Both the position numbers and the translations under genes were made by a program. Positions 1 through 6,448 of a stretch of DNA of 15,049 nt are shown in pieces. Position 1 is the first letter of the stretch. The number at the start of each line of letters is the position of its first letter. The notes below the pieces were generated by a model that ran no database searches, was not told the DNA's origin, and saw only the letters and a list, made by a program, of their open reading frames with translations. Source of the DNA: Spirochaetaceae bacterium. Its GTDB lineage: Bacteria > Spirochaetota > Spirochaetia > SZUA-6 > Bin103. The stretch covers positions 1 to 15,049 of the forward strand of contig JAPOQV010000229.1 in NCBI GenBank assembly GCA_026710565.1, given 5' to 3'.

Positions 1-794
1 ACCGTGTTCCGCGACACGGTGGTGACGCCGAGCTTGCCTGCTGCGTGCTGGAGGCGCTGGGCCGCGGCGACGTGGCCGTCTACGCCGGCCTGGGCAAGCC
101 TCTGCTCGACCCGGTCGACGACGGCCGGGAGGCGGTCGACGCGCATCGGCCGCGCCAGATGCAGGCGATCGAGCGCTATCCGGCATCGACCCGGCCCGCC
201 GCCCGGCGCGCGGTCGACTTCATCGTCGACACGGTCATGGGCGGCGACGGCGACGTTACCCTGGTGCCGATCGGCCCGCTGACGAACATCGCCTGCGCCT
301 TCGCCCTGGAACCCCGCATAGCCGACAAGGCCAGGATCTGCCTCATGGGCGGCTGCACGAACCGCGCCCAACCGGAGTGGAACGCGCTGTGCGACCCGGA
401 AGCGGCGCGCATCGTGTTCGGGACCGGCGTGCCGATCACGATGGTCGGACTGGACGTGACCGAGCGGTGCCGCATGAGCTACGGCCAGGTGCGCGCCATC
501 GGCGCGGTGGACCGCCCGATCACCCGGCTGTGCTTCGAGCTGATCCATCTCTGGGGCGGTGACGCTCCGGAGCCCCGGCCGCTCCTGCACGATCCGCTGG
601 CCGTGGGGATGGTGTTCGATCCCACCTTCTGCGAGACGCAGCCCATGCGGATCGAGGTGGAGACGAGGTCCGAACGGCTCAACGGCGCGACGGTTCCCGC
701 CCGAGCGGGGGACGCCGAGCCCAACGCCGAGGTGTGCGTGGCCGTGGACGAACGGCGCTTCCTCGACCATTTCGTCACGACGCTGACGGCATGA
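1..794 (+). CDS. Inosine/uridine-preferring nucleoside hydrolase family protein, 5' partial
   Basis: The frame starting at base 3 is open to the left edge, so the N-terminus, with the DxDxxxDD calcium and ribose site expected in this family, lies outside the window. The visible ~264 residues carry later family landmarks: a VYAG-KPL segment, GPLTNIA, MGG followed by EWN and a DPEAA stretch, MVGLDVT, and LHDPLAV, where the Asp is the usual C-terminal calcium ligand. The family splits the N-glycosidic bond of nucleosides into base and ribose in the cytoplasm. The ATG at base 45 is internal and not the real start. The stop at 792-794 overlaps the ATG of the ankyrin gene, so the two are probably co-translated. 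Substrate preference cannot be read from this fragment; related proteins of unknown substrate exist. Confidence 0.88.
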   Translation, partial: RVPRHGGDAELACCVLEALGRGDVAVYAGLGKPLLDPVDDGREAVDAHRPRQMQAIERYPASTRPAARRAVDFIVDTVMGGDGDVTLVPIGPLTNIACAFALEPRIADKARICLMGGCTNRAQPEWNALCDPEAARIVFGTGVPITMVGLDVTERCRMSYGQVRAIGAVDRPITRLCFELIHLWGGDAPEPRPLLHDPLAVGMVFDPTFCETQPMRIEVETRSERLNGATVPARAGDAEPNAEVCVAVDERRFLDHFVTTLTA

Positions 795-2791
795 GCCGCC
801 CCCTCGACCCGGCGAGAGCCCAGGATGCGCTGATCCGGGCGGCGCTGGCCGGCGACGATGCCGGGGCGGACGAGATCCTGGAGCGGTTTCCTGAGGTGTG
901 CCGGGATTCGCTTGCGTGCGCTCTGCTGGTGGCCGACCCGGCAGCGGCGGACCGGGTCACCGCTGCGAACGTCAACACAGCGCTCGGCCCGACCGGCTGG
1001 CCGCCCCTGCTCCTCCTGTGCAGCTCGCGCTATCACACCGCCGATGCGGAGGTCGCCGCGGCGCGCCTGGACCTGGCGGGCAAGCTCCTGGAGCTGGGTG
1101 CCGATCCCAACTCCGGAACGCGCGAATCCAAGACCGTCCGCGGCTACCGCACCGTCCTCGGCACCGCGGCAGGGCGCGCCCGCTGCGCGCCGCTGGTCCG
1201 CATGCTGCTGGCCGCGGGAGCCGACGCCGCCGACGGCCCGACGCTCTACGAGGGCTGCGCGATGTGGGAGGCCGTGCGCCTCCGCGACCGCGACAGCCTG
1301 GAAGCGCTGCTGGCCGCGGACCCGCCGCAGTGGCACGTCTGCCACGCCCTGCCGCAGAACCTGCAATACGGCGACGAGGAGCTGACCGTCCGGCTGCTGG
1401 AGTCCGGCGGCGACCCCAACTGGACCATGGGCGCATGGGGATTCGGCGGCACCTGCCTGCACGAGGCGGTGGTCCTGGATGCCGACCTGCCCGTGATCCG
1501 GGCCCTGCTCGACCACGGAGCCGAAGTGGGGGCCCACGACCGGGACGGGCGCACGCCGCTGGCACTCGCCGTCTGTCTCAACCGCGACGGGGCGGCGGCG
1601 CTGCTGCGGCAACGAGGCGCGCGGGAGAGCGACGTGCGGGAGGCCGACCGCTGGGTCAGCGCCTGCTTCGCCCATCACCGCGGACGGGCCGGCCGGATCC
1701 TCGCCTCGGGCGCCGTGTCCCTGCGGGCGGCCGATCACCTGTGGATCTGCCGGGCCGCGCGCGCCGCGGATACGCAGGCGGTCGCGCTGCTGCTGGCCGG
1801 CGGCGCCGACGCCCGCGCGGTCGATGACGATGGGCAGACCGCGCTGCATCTGGCCGCCGTCGCTGGCGACGTGGCGGGGTGCCGGTCGCTTCTCGCCGCA
1901 GGGGCCGACCCGCACGCGTTGAACTTCGCCGGTCAGACCCCACTCGATTGCGCCTTGGAAGTCGAGGCCCCCACGTCGCGGGACGCTCTGGCGGCGTTGC
2001 TGCGCGATGCCGGAGCGAGCCGAAGCACCCGCAGCTTCGACGATCCCGCGTTCGCCGCCGTGTTCGAGCACGCCGCGGACGCCGTCGTCAGCGGCGACGT
2101 GGATTGCCTGCGGTCTCTCCTGCGCGAGCACCCGGAGTTGGCCACGGCGCGCTCATCCCGGCCGCACCGCTGCACGTTGCTGCACTACCTGGCCGCCAAC
2201 GGGGTGGAGGGCGAGCGCCAGCAGACCCCGGCCAACGCCGTCGGGGTGATCGACGCGCTGATCGGCTCCGGCAGCGACCCCGACGCGAGCTGCTATACCT
2301 ACCGGGGCGGCCCGGGTGAGACCACCGCGGGGCTCCTGGCCGGCAGCGCATCTCCCCGCGACGCCGGGCTGACCCTGCCCATGCTCGCGGCGCTGGCGCG
2401 CGGCGGCGCGCGGTTGGATGAGACGCACACGCTGCTGGTGCGGGTCTTCGCGGCCCTGCAGTCCGGCGATGGCGCGAACGCCAAGACTGAGGTCGACAGG
2501 TCTCCGGAAGTCGCCGTCCAAGCGCTGGTGGAGAGCGTCCCCCTGGGCGCCACCGCGATTGTCCGCGCCCTCCTGGATGCCGGCGTGGACGTCGACAGCA
2601 GGCGCGGGGACGGCGCGACCGCGCTGCACCTTGCCGCCTTCGACGGCAACGCCGAGCTGGTCGAGGAGCTGCTCGCGCGCGGCGCCGACCTCAGCCTGCG
2701 GGACGGCGTGTACGACGGCCCGCCGTCCGGCTGGGCGCAGGCCGGCGGGCACGAGAACCTCGCGAAGCGCCTCGCCACACGGGCCGAGTAG
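791..2791 (+). CDS. Ankyrin-repeat protein, two modules, cytoplasmic
   Basis: I chose the ATG at 791 (666 aa) because it overlaps the nucleoside hydrolase stop as ATGA; the frame also stays open upstream to 734. There is no signal peptide or membrane segment. Ankyrin-type helices and GADPN/GADPH turns recur at about residues 70-110, 150-175, 220-265, 345-390 and 600-645, with clear TALHLAA cores in the last two blocks. Residues ~415-560 have a different, longer pattern (TLLHYLAANGV, then a QQTPANA helix and a YRGGPGETT loop). That pattern resembles a separate stand-alone ankyrin-like family, so the protein looks like a fusion of two ankyrin modules. Such repeats bind proteins, and no catalytic domain is visible. 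The partner is unknown; the coupling suggests a link with the hydrolase. Inference is limited to protein-protein interaction. Confidence 0.85.
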   Translation: MSRPLDPARAQDALIRAALAGDDAGADEILERFPEVCRDSLACALLVADPAAADRVTAANVNTALGPTGWPPLLLLCSSRYHTADAEVAAARLDLAGKLLELGADPNSGTRESKTVRGYRTVLGTAAGRARCAPLVRMLLAAGADAADGPTLYEGCAMWEAVRLRDRDSLEALLAADPPQWHVCHALPQNLQYGDEELTVRLLESGGDPNWTMGAWGFGGTCLHEAVVLDADLPVIRALLDHGAEVGAHDRDGRTPLALAVCLNRDGAAALLRQRGARESDVREADRWVSACFAHHRGRAGRILASGAVSLRAADHLWICRAARAADTQAVALLLAGGADARAVDDDGQTALHLAAVAGDVAGCRSLLAAGADPHALNFAGQTPLDCALEVEAPTSRDALAALLRDAGASRSTRSFDDPAFAAVFEHAADAVVSGDVDCLRSLLREHPELATARSSRPHRCTLLHYLAANGVEGERQQTPANAVGVIDALIGSGSDPDASCYTYRGGPGETTAGLLAGSASPRDAGLTLPMLAALARGGARLDETHTLLVRVFAALQSGDGANAKTEVDRSPEVAVQALVESVPLGATAIVRALLDAGVDVDSRRGDGATALHLAAFDGNAELVEELLARGADLSLRDGVYDGPPSGWAQAGGHENLAKRLATRAE

Positions 2792-2797
2792 GTCGGA

Positions 2798-2871
2798 TGG
2801 GCGATACTGGACTCGAACCAGTGACCCCTAGCATGTCAAGCTAGTACTCTAGCCATCTGAGCTAATCGCCC
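2798..2871 (-). tRNA. tRNA-Val (anticodon GAC)
   Basis: On the minus strand the sequence folds as a complete 74-nt cloverleaf. The acceptor stem is GGGCGAT with ATCGCCC, the D stem GCTC/GAGT, the anticodon stem CTAGC/GCTAG around loop TTGACAT, the variable loop has 5 nt, and the T stem is ACTGG/CCAGT around TTCGAGT. The anticodon GAC reads valine codons. The discriminator base is A and CCA is not encoded (TCC follows). The 3' end lies 6 bases from the convergent ankyrin stop codon, and the 5' end lies 34 bases after the dehydratase stop on the same strand, so the two could share a transcript. Confidence 0.97.
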
Positions 2872-2905
2872 TGAGCCGCAACCCTCCGCACGCGGCGGGC
2901 CGCTG

Positions 2906-3199
2906 TCAAGAGACCCACGAGATCGCGCTGATCTCCGCCGCCAGGTCCACATCCTTCTGCGTGATCCGCCCGCCGGCATCGTGCGTGTTGAGCCGGATGC
3001 GCACCGTGCTGTAGACGTTCCACAGCTCCGGATGGTGGTTAGCGGCCTCGGCCGCGAAGGCGATGCGGACGATGAACGACACCGCCTCGCGGAAGCTCCC
3101 GAACTTGAACTCCCGCTGCAGTGCGTCGCCGTCCCGGCTCCAGCCGGCCAGCCCCTGCAGGGCTTCCTGAATCTGATCGTTGGAGAGCGCGGTTGCCAT
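2906..3199 (-). CDS. Pterin-4a-carbinolamine dehydratase (PCD/DCoH family)
   Basis: This 97-residue protein matches the family in length and along the whole chain. The dehydratase signature is complete: E51, H55, H56, P57, Y63, H73 and D83 with the expected spacing, in the stretch EAANHHPELWNVY followed by NTHDAGG. The enzyme dehydrates 4a-hydroxy-tetrahydropterin, recycling the pterin cofactor of aromatic amino acid hydroxylases; bacterial homologues also occur without such hydroxylases. No phenylalanine hydroxylase is in the window, so its partner pathway is unknown. The ATG has no Shine-Dalgarno sequence but has a TAGGCT box 7 bases upstream, suggesting a leaderless mRNA. tRNA-Val follows 34 bases downstream. 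A phhB-type name is possible, but the gene lacks phh context. Confidence 0.93.
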   Translation of the reverse strand: MATALSNDQIQEALQGLAGWSRDGDALQREFKFGSFREAVSFIVRIAFAAEAANHHPELWNVYSTVRIRLNTHDAGGRITQKDVDLAAEISAISWVS

Positions 3200-3206
3200 G
3201 CACGAG

Positions 3207-3236
3207 AGCCTAACTGCACCCGAGGCGGCTGTCCAA
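3207..3236 (-). promoter_or_regulatory. Predicted promoter of the carbinolamine dehydratase gene
   Basis: Reading the minus strand, TTGGAC (3236-3231) is followed after 18 bases by TAGGCT (3212-3207) and, 7 bases later, by the ATG at 3199. The layout places transcription start at or next to the A of the ATG. No ribosome binding site is present between box and start. The same TTGGAC hexamer is the -35 candidate at the sugar isomerase gene near 12952. Prediction from sequence only. Confidence 0.5.
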
Positions 3237-3247
3237 CGCAGCGCGCC

Positions 3248-3276
3248 TTGACGAACCCGCCGGGAAGTAGTATGTG
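3248..3276 (+). promoter_or_regulatory. Predicted promoter of tRNA-Asn
   Basis: TTGACG at 3248-3253 matches the -35 consensus at five of six bases. A TAGTATGTG stretch at 3268-3276 offers a -10 region: TATGTG at 17-base spacing or TAGTAT at 14-base spacing. The tRNA begins about 30 bases downstream, leaving a short 5' leader for processing. The -10 match is imperfect, so the exact hexamer is uncertain. Confidence 0.45.
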
Positions 3277-3303
3277 TTGCGACCGCTGGGCGTTAGCGTC
3301 CAG

Positions 3304-3381
<78 letters not shown>

Positions 3382-3401
3382 CTATCGCGCACCTCCCGAC
3401 C

Positions 3402-4163
3402 TTGCGATGGCACCGCACGGCCGCAACCGTTCTTGGTGCGCTCCTCCTCGCCGGGTTGGCGACCGTAGGCTGCAGCACGACTCCGCCTCCCGGGGCCACG
3501 GACAGCGCGGGCAACGCCGCTACACAGTCGGGCACCGTGCAGGTCCGGGCCGAAGGCAGCGCCGAAGCCGTACCCGACATCGCCGTCCTCGGCATGAGCG
3601 TTCAGGTCACCGAACCATCGGTCGAAGCAGCCCGAGACCGGGCCGCCCGGTTGACCCAGGTGGTGATCGACCAGCTCACACGCCATGGGGTGGAAGAAGA
3701 GGACATCCGCACCAGCCGGTTCACCATCGACGCCGACTACCAGTACACCAACGACGGCGGACGCCGCCTGAACGGCTACCGGGTCATCCACGCGCTGACG
3801 GTCACGCACCGGGACCTGGACACCGTGGGAGCCGTCATCGACACGGCGTCCACGGCCGGCGGCGATGCGTTGGCGTTCGGCCACATCGCATTCACCCACG
3901 CCGACCCGGACCGCCATCGGCAGGCAGCGCGTCGCGACGCGGTGGACCGGCTGCACCGCACGGCGCGACAGTTGGCGGACGCCTCGAACCGGGAACTGGG
4001 GCCACTGCTCGAAATCAGCGAAGACGTCTCCCCGGACTACGGTCCATTCCAGAGTCTCTCCGCGGGCGCGGCCATGCTGAGGTCCGAGGCCGCCGACACG
4101 CCGATCAGTGTCGGCAGCGACGTGATCCGCGTTACCGTGCGCGGCGTGTTCGCCTTGCGCTGA
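3402..4163 (+). CDS. SIMPL-domain (DUF541) exported protein, possible lipoprotein
   Basis: The C-terminal ~200 residues follow the SIMPL/DUF541 pattern: GTVQVRAEGSAEAVPDIAVLGMSV, a helix with paired arginines, a GVEEEDIRTSRFTI segment, then GYRVIHALTV and the ending VTVRGVFALR. The family is periplasmic or envelope-associated and its role is poorly defined. The frame has no ATG or GTG between the tRNA-Asn end and the signal sequence. I chose TTG at 3402 (253 aa), which gives a charged MRWHRT start and a hydrophobic stretch ending LATVGC at residue 24. That Cys could be lipidated, although the residue at -3 is T rather than L. No good ribosome binding site precedes it, so the start is uncertain. 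Transcription may come from the tRNA promoter. Confidence 0.8.
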   Translation: MRWHRTAATVLGALLLAGLATVGCSTTPPPGATDSAGNAATQSGTVQVRAEGSAEAVPDIAVLGMSVQVTEPSVEAARDRAARLTQVVIDQLTRHGVEEEDIRTSRFTIDADYQYTNDGGRRLNGYRVIHALTVTHRDLDTVGAVIDTASTAGGDALAFGHIAFTHADPDRHRQAARRDAVDRLHRTARQLADASNRELGPLLEISEDVSPDYGPFQSLSAGAAMLRSEAADTPISVGSDVIRVTVRGVFALR

Positions 4164-4179
4164 AGCGACCGGCCCCGGC

Positions 4180-4710
4180 TCAGCTCTTCATCAGCCGCTT
4201 GACGTACTCTCTGACGTCTCCCTCGACCACGCCCAGGTCGTTGCGCATCTCCTGCAACACGGACCGAAAGGAACCTTGCTCTTCCTCGCGGGTGATGCTG
4301 CGGCTCTGCTCGACGACCGACAAGAACTCAGCCAGTGACTTTACCAATTCCCGATTGCCGACGAGGGCGGTCATACGCGCGTAGTTGCGCATCTCCTCGA
4401 TCTCGTGGTCGTCGATCACACCGTCGTCGTCGGCTTTCGTGACACACGCGATGGTGTCCTTGTACAGCTCGAGTTTCTGCCGAAACAACTCGACTCGGTA
4501 CTCCCGCTCGGTTTCGGAGCGAACCTGAAAGTGAATCGTCACACCGACCGACGCCACGACCAGAACGACGGCGATGATCGCGGCGAGCAACTCGATCGTG
4601 AGATCGCTGACGTGTTTGGAGAACAGTACATGGACAAGAATGGACGCGGTGATGACCAACGCTACGGCGAGCACGACCACGGCCAACGTCGAGGTTGATC
4701 TCTTTCCCAA
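4180..4710 (-). CDS. Two-helix membrane protein with EF-hand-like loop, function unknown
   Basis: I do not recognise a named family. The 176-residue protein has two hydrophobic helices, about residues 9-30 and 39-61, then a charged soluble region with coiled-coil character to the end. Residues 92-103 read KADDDGVIDDHE, which fits an EF-hand loop at positions 3, 5, 6, 8, 9 and 12; position 1 is Lys instead of Asp. Calcium binding is therefore possible but not assured. The start is TTG at 4710. No other start is near it, and AGGAGG lies 12 bases upstream, a slightly long spacing. The gene ends convergently 16 bases from the SIMPL gene and diverges from the broken secreted-protein gene. Base composition looks lower in GC than in the flanking genes. 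Confidence 0.7.
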   Translation of the reverse strand: MGKRSTSTLAVVVLAVALVITASILVHVLFSKHVSDLTIELLAAIIAVVLVVASVGVTIHFQVRSETEREYRVELFRQKLELYKDTIACVTKADDDGVIDDHEIEEMRNYARMTALVGNRELVKSLAEFLSVVEQSRSITREEEQGSFRSVLQEMRNDLGVVEGDVREYVKRLMKS

Positions 4711-4722
4711 CTTAGAACGAAG

Positions 4723-4728
4723 CCTCCT
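4723..4728 (-). promoter_or_regulatory. Shine-Dalgarno sequence deciding the TTG start of the membrane protein
   Basis: The minus strand reads AGGAGG here, 12 bases before the TTG at 4710. It is the clearest ribosome binding site in the window, in contrast to the several genes that seem leaderless. The spacing is longer than the usual 5-9 bases. Confidence 0.5.
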
Positions 4729-4870
4729 GAACCGGCGGCTGCACGAACACCGCCCTTGCCGCGCAACTATGCTCAGCGACGGATGTTACGCGGGATCGAG
4801 CTGTCGCAGCAACCATCCTCGCACCACGGATGCAGCCCTGCTCGCGCTGGCGAACAGCACCGACTCCCGG

Positions 4871-4899
4871 TTGCGGTCACGCCCCTCCCACCCTACCAT
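4871..4899 (+). promoter_or_regulatory. Possible promoter of the frameshifted secreted-protein gene
   Basis: TTGCGG (4871-4876) and TACCAT (4894-4899) are separated by 17 bases. Transcription would begin near 4906, about 30 bases before the ATG at 4936. The -35 match is weak (three of six), so this is tentative. Confidence 0.3.
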
Positions 4900-4935
4900 C
4901 CTGCGCCGGAAGTCTTGGACGTGGCGAGAAGCAGG

Positions 4936-5441
4936 ATGTTGAGATGCAGAGTGATGGCCGTCGCGCTGGCCACCGTGTTCGGATTCCTGGGCGCAGCGCC
5001 GACCCTGGCCGCGGACGAAGGCGGCACCTTCAGCGTCATCCGAAGCTACGTGCGCGACCACGTCACATTGGAACACGCCGACGGCACGATCAGCGCCGGC
5101 ACCCTGGAGGGAACCGTCACCACTCACGCGAGCAGCGGCGAACCGTTCACCCAAGGAGAGCACAGTCTCATCAGGTATGTGTTTTACGCAAAAGCACCGC
5201 AGAAGGCGTGAGCCTCGAAGCGCCGTGCACGACGACCGATGAATCCGGCGACCGGTGGTACACCCTGTCGCACCGAAGCGCCGGCGATATCGCAACGGGT
5301 GGCGGTGGCGAAGGCCGCTGGATACTCATGGGAGGCACCGGCAAGTACGCCGGCGTGACCGGCACCTGTACCTACGACACCTCGTACCTGACGCAGGACC
5401 GGGTGGTGACGGTGGGCACATGCGCCTGGGAGAGGCTCTGA
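4936..5441 (+). pseudogene. Secreted beta-barrel-like protein, frameshifted
   Basis: Two frames together encode one protein. The first, from ATG 4936, has a signal peptide (MLRCRVMAVALATVFGFLGA..., likely cut after PTLA at residue ~27). It continues with GGTFSVIRSYVRDHVTLEHADGTI and stops at 5209-5211. The frame one base back carries the rest: EAPCTTTDESGDRWYTL, then GRWILMGGTGKYAGVTGTCTYD, ending at 5439-5441. The GRW-GGTGKYAGVTG pattern resembles allene-oxide-cyclase-like or lipocalin-like small barrels; this assignment is tentative. Adding one A to the AAAA run at 5190-5193 joins the frames into about 168 residues. The cause may be a real deletion, a sequencing undercall or, less likely, slippage. 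ATG 4954 is an alternative start. Confidence 0.65.
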
Positions 5442-5492
5442 GTCGAACACGGCCTGAAGCCGCAGTGGAACCGCTGCGCCGGAAGCGCCCGC

Positions 5493-6428
5493 TCACGCCC
5501 CTTCCGGGGGACAGATTGCGGCGATGGCATCGAGTTGCCCGGCGTCGAGTTCGCCGTCCGCGGCCGCCGCGTTGGCGCGCGCCTGCTCCGGGCTCTTCAT
5601 GCCCGGAATGGGGCAGGTCACGGCAGGATTGGCCAATGTGAACTGCAGGGCCATGTCCAGCATGCTCTGTCCCGGCCGCAGGACGCCGTGCAACCGTGAC
5701 ACGGCGTCGAGCCGGGACAGGAATGTCTGCCGCCCCGCCCCGCCCGGGTTCCAGCCGCTGCGCACCATGTCGTCGAACCGCGTGGTTTCGTCGAACTTGC
5801 CGGTCAGCAGCCCCTGTGCGATGGGACCGCGCAGCAACACGCCGATGTCGTGGTCCAGGCAATGGGGCAGGATGTCCCGCTCGGCCGTGCGATTCAGGAT
5901 CGAGTAGTTGATCTGGCACGCCGCGCACTGACCGTTCACGTCGAGGGCCTTGAGCGCGGACAGGTCGTTGGTGGAGATCGCGTAGTGGCGGATCTTCCCC
6001 TGCTGCTTGAGGAGCTCGAACGCCTCCACGAAGATTTCGGGACTCTCGGGCGAGCCGACGTGACACTGGTAAAGGTCGATGGTGTCCATCCCCAGTCGGT
6101 AGAGGCTGGCGTGGCAGCACCCGATGATACTGTAGATGCTCTTCAACCCCGGCGGGTCGTCCTGGCGGCGGGCCCAGTTGCCCACCTTGGTGGCCACGTA
6201 GCCGGCGCTGCGCCGGTCGGCGAGGGCCTTGCCGAGCAGGATCTCGCTCTGACCCAGGCCGTAGGAGTCGGCCGTGTCGAACAGGTTGACGCCGGCGTCG
6301 AGGGCGGCGTGGACGGTCCGAATCGCCTGCCGCTCGCTCACCTCTCCCCACTGGCCACCGATGCCCCAGCAACCCATCGATACCGCGCTCACGTCCCATC
6401 CGGTCTTCCCCAGTCGTCGCTGCTTCAT
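5493..6428 (-). CDS. Aldo/keto reductase
   Basis: The 311-residue protein is full length for the family. It starts MKQRRLGKTGWDVSAVSMGCWGIGG and shows the AKR tetrad: D51 (FDTAD), Y56 (SYG), K81 (ATK) and H123 (YQCHV). The C-terminal part has LRGPIAQGLLTGK and IPGMKSPEQ, which lie at the NADPH-binding end in this family. It is cytoplasmic and reduces an aldehyde or ketone, or oxidises an alcohol; the substrate is unknown. The ATG has no ribosome binding site, and a TATGAT box ends 8 bases upstream, suggesting a leaderless mRNA. The gene diverges from the Sel1 gene across a 20-base gap and converges on the broken secreted-protein gene. Confidence 0.93.
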   Translation of the reverse strand: MKQRRLGKTGWDVSAVSMGCWGIGGQWGEVSERQAIRTVHAALDAGVNLFDTADSYGLGQSEILLGKALADRRSAGYVATKVGNWARRQDDPPGLKSIYSIIGCCHASLYRLGMDTIDLYQCHVGSPESPEIFVEAFELLKQQGKIRHYAISTNDLSALKALDVNGQCAACQINYSILNRTAERDILPHCLDHDIGVLLRGPIAQGLLTGKFDETTRFDDMVRSGWNPGGAGRQTFLSRLDAVSRLHGVLRPGQSMLDMALQFTLANPAVTCPIPGMKSPEQARANAAAADGELDAGQLDAIAAICPPEGA

Positions 6429-6435
6429 GGGCTGC

Positions 6436-6442
6436 TATCATA
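6436..6442. promoter_or_regulatory. Overlapping divergent -10 boxes between aldo/keto reductase and Sel1 genes
   Basis: The plus strand has TATCAT at 6436-6441, 7 bases before the GTG at 6449. The minus strand has TATGAT at 6442-6437, 8 bases before the ATG at 6428. Both fit TAnnnT boxes of leaderless genes, and the TATGAT matches the -10 consensus at five of six bases. The two boxes share five base pairs, so RNA polymerase could probably serve only one direction at a time. No convincing -35 hexamer is visible on either side. Confidence 0.5.
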
Positions 6443-6448
6443 TCCGAC

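Noticed and set aside
479..2131. 550-codon open frame antisense to the nucleoside hydrolase and ankyrin genes
   Set aside because: Composition is typical of a shadow frame in high-GC DNA, with no recognisable domain, while the plus strand holds clear families.
2892..2903. GC-rich inverted repeat after the dehydratase gene as a terminator
   Set aside because: The stem is only about 4 base pairs and no T-run follows.
5188..5194. Programmed -1 frameshift signal at the AAAA run
   Set aside because: The sequence does not form an X-XXY-YYZ heptamer in the incoming frame and no downstream stem-loop stands out, so a mutation or error is more likely.
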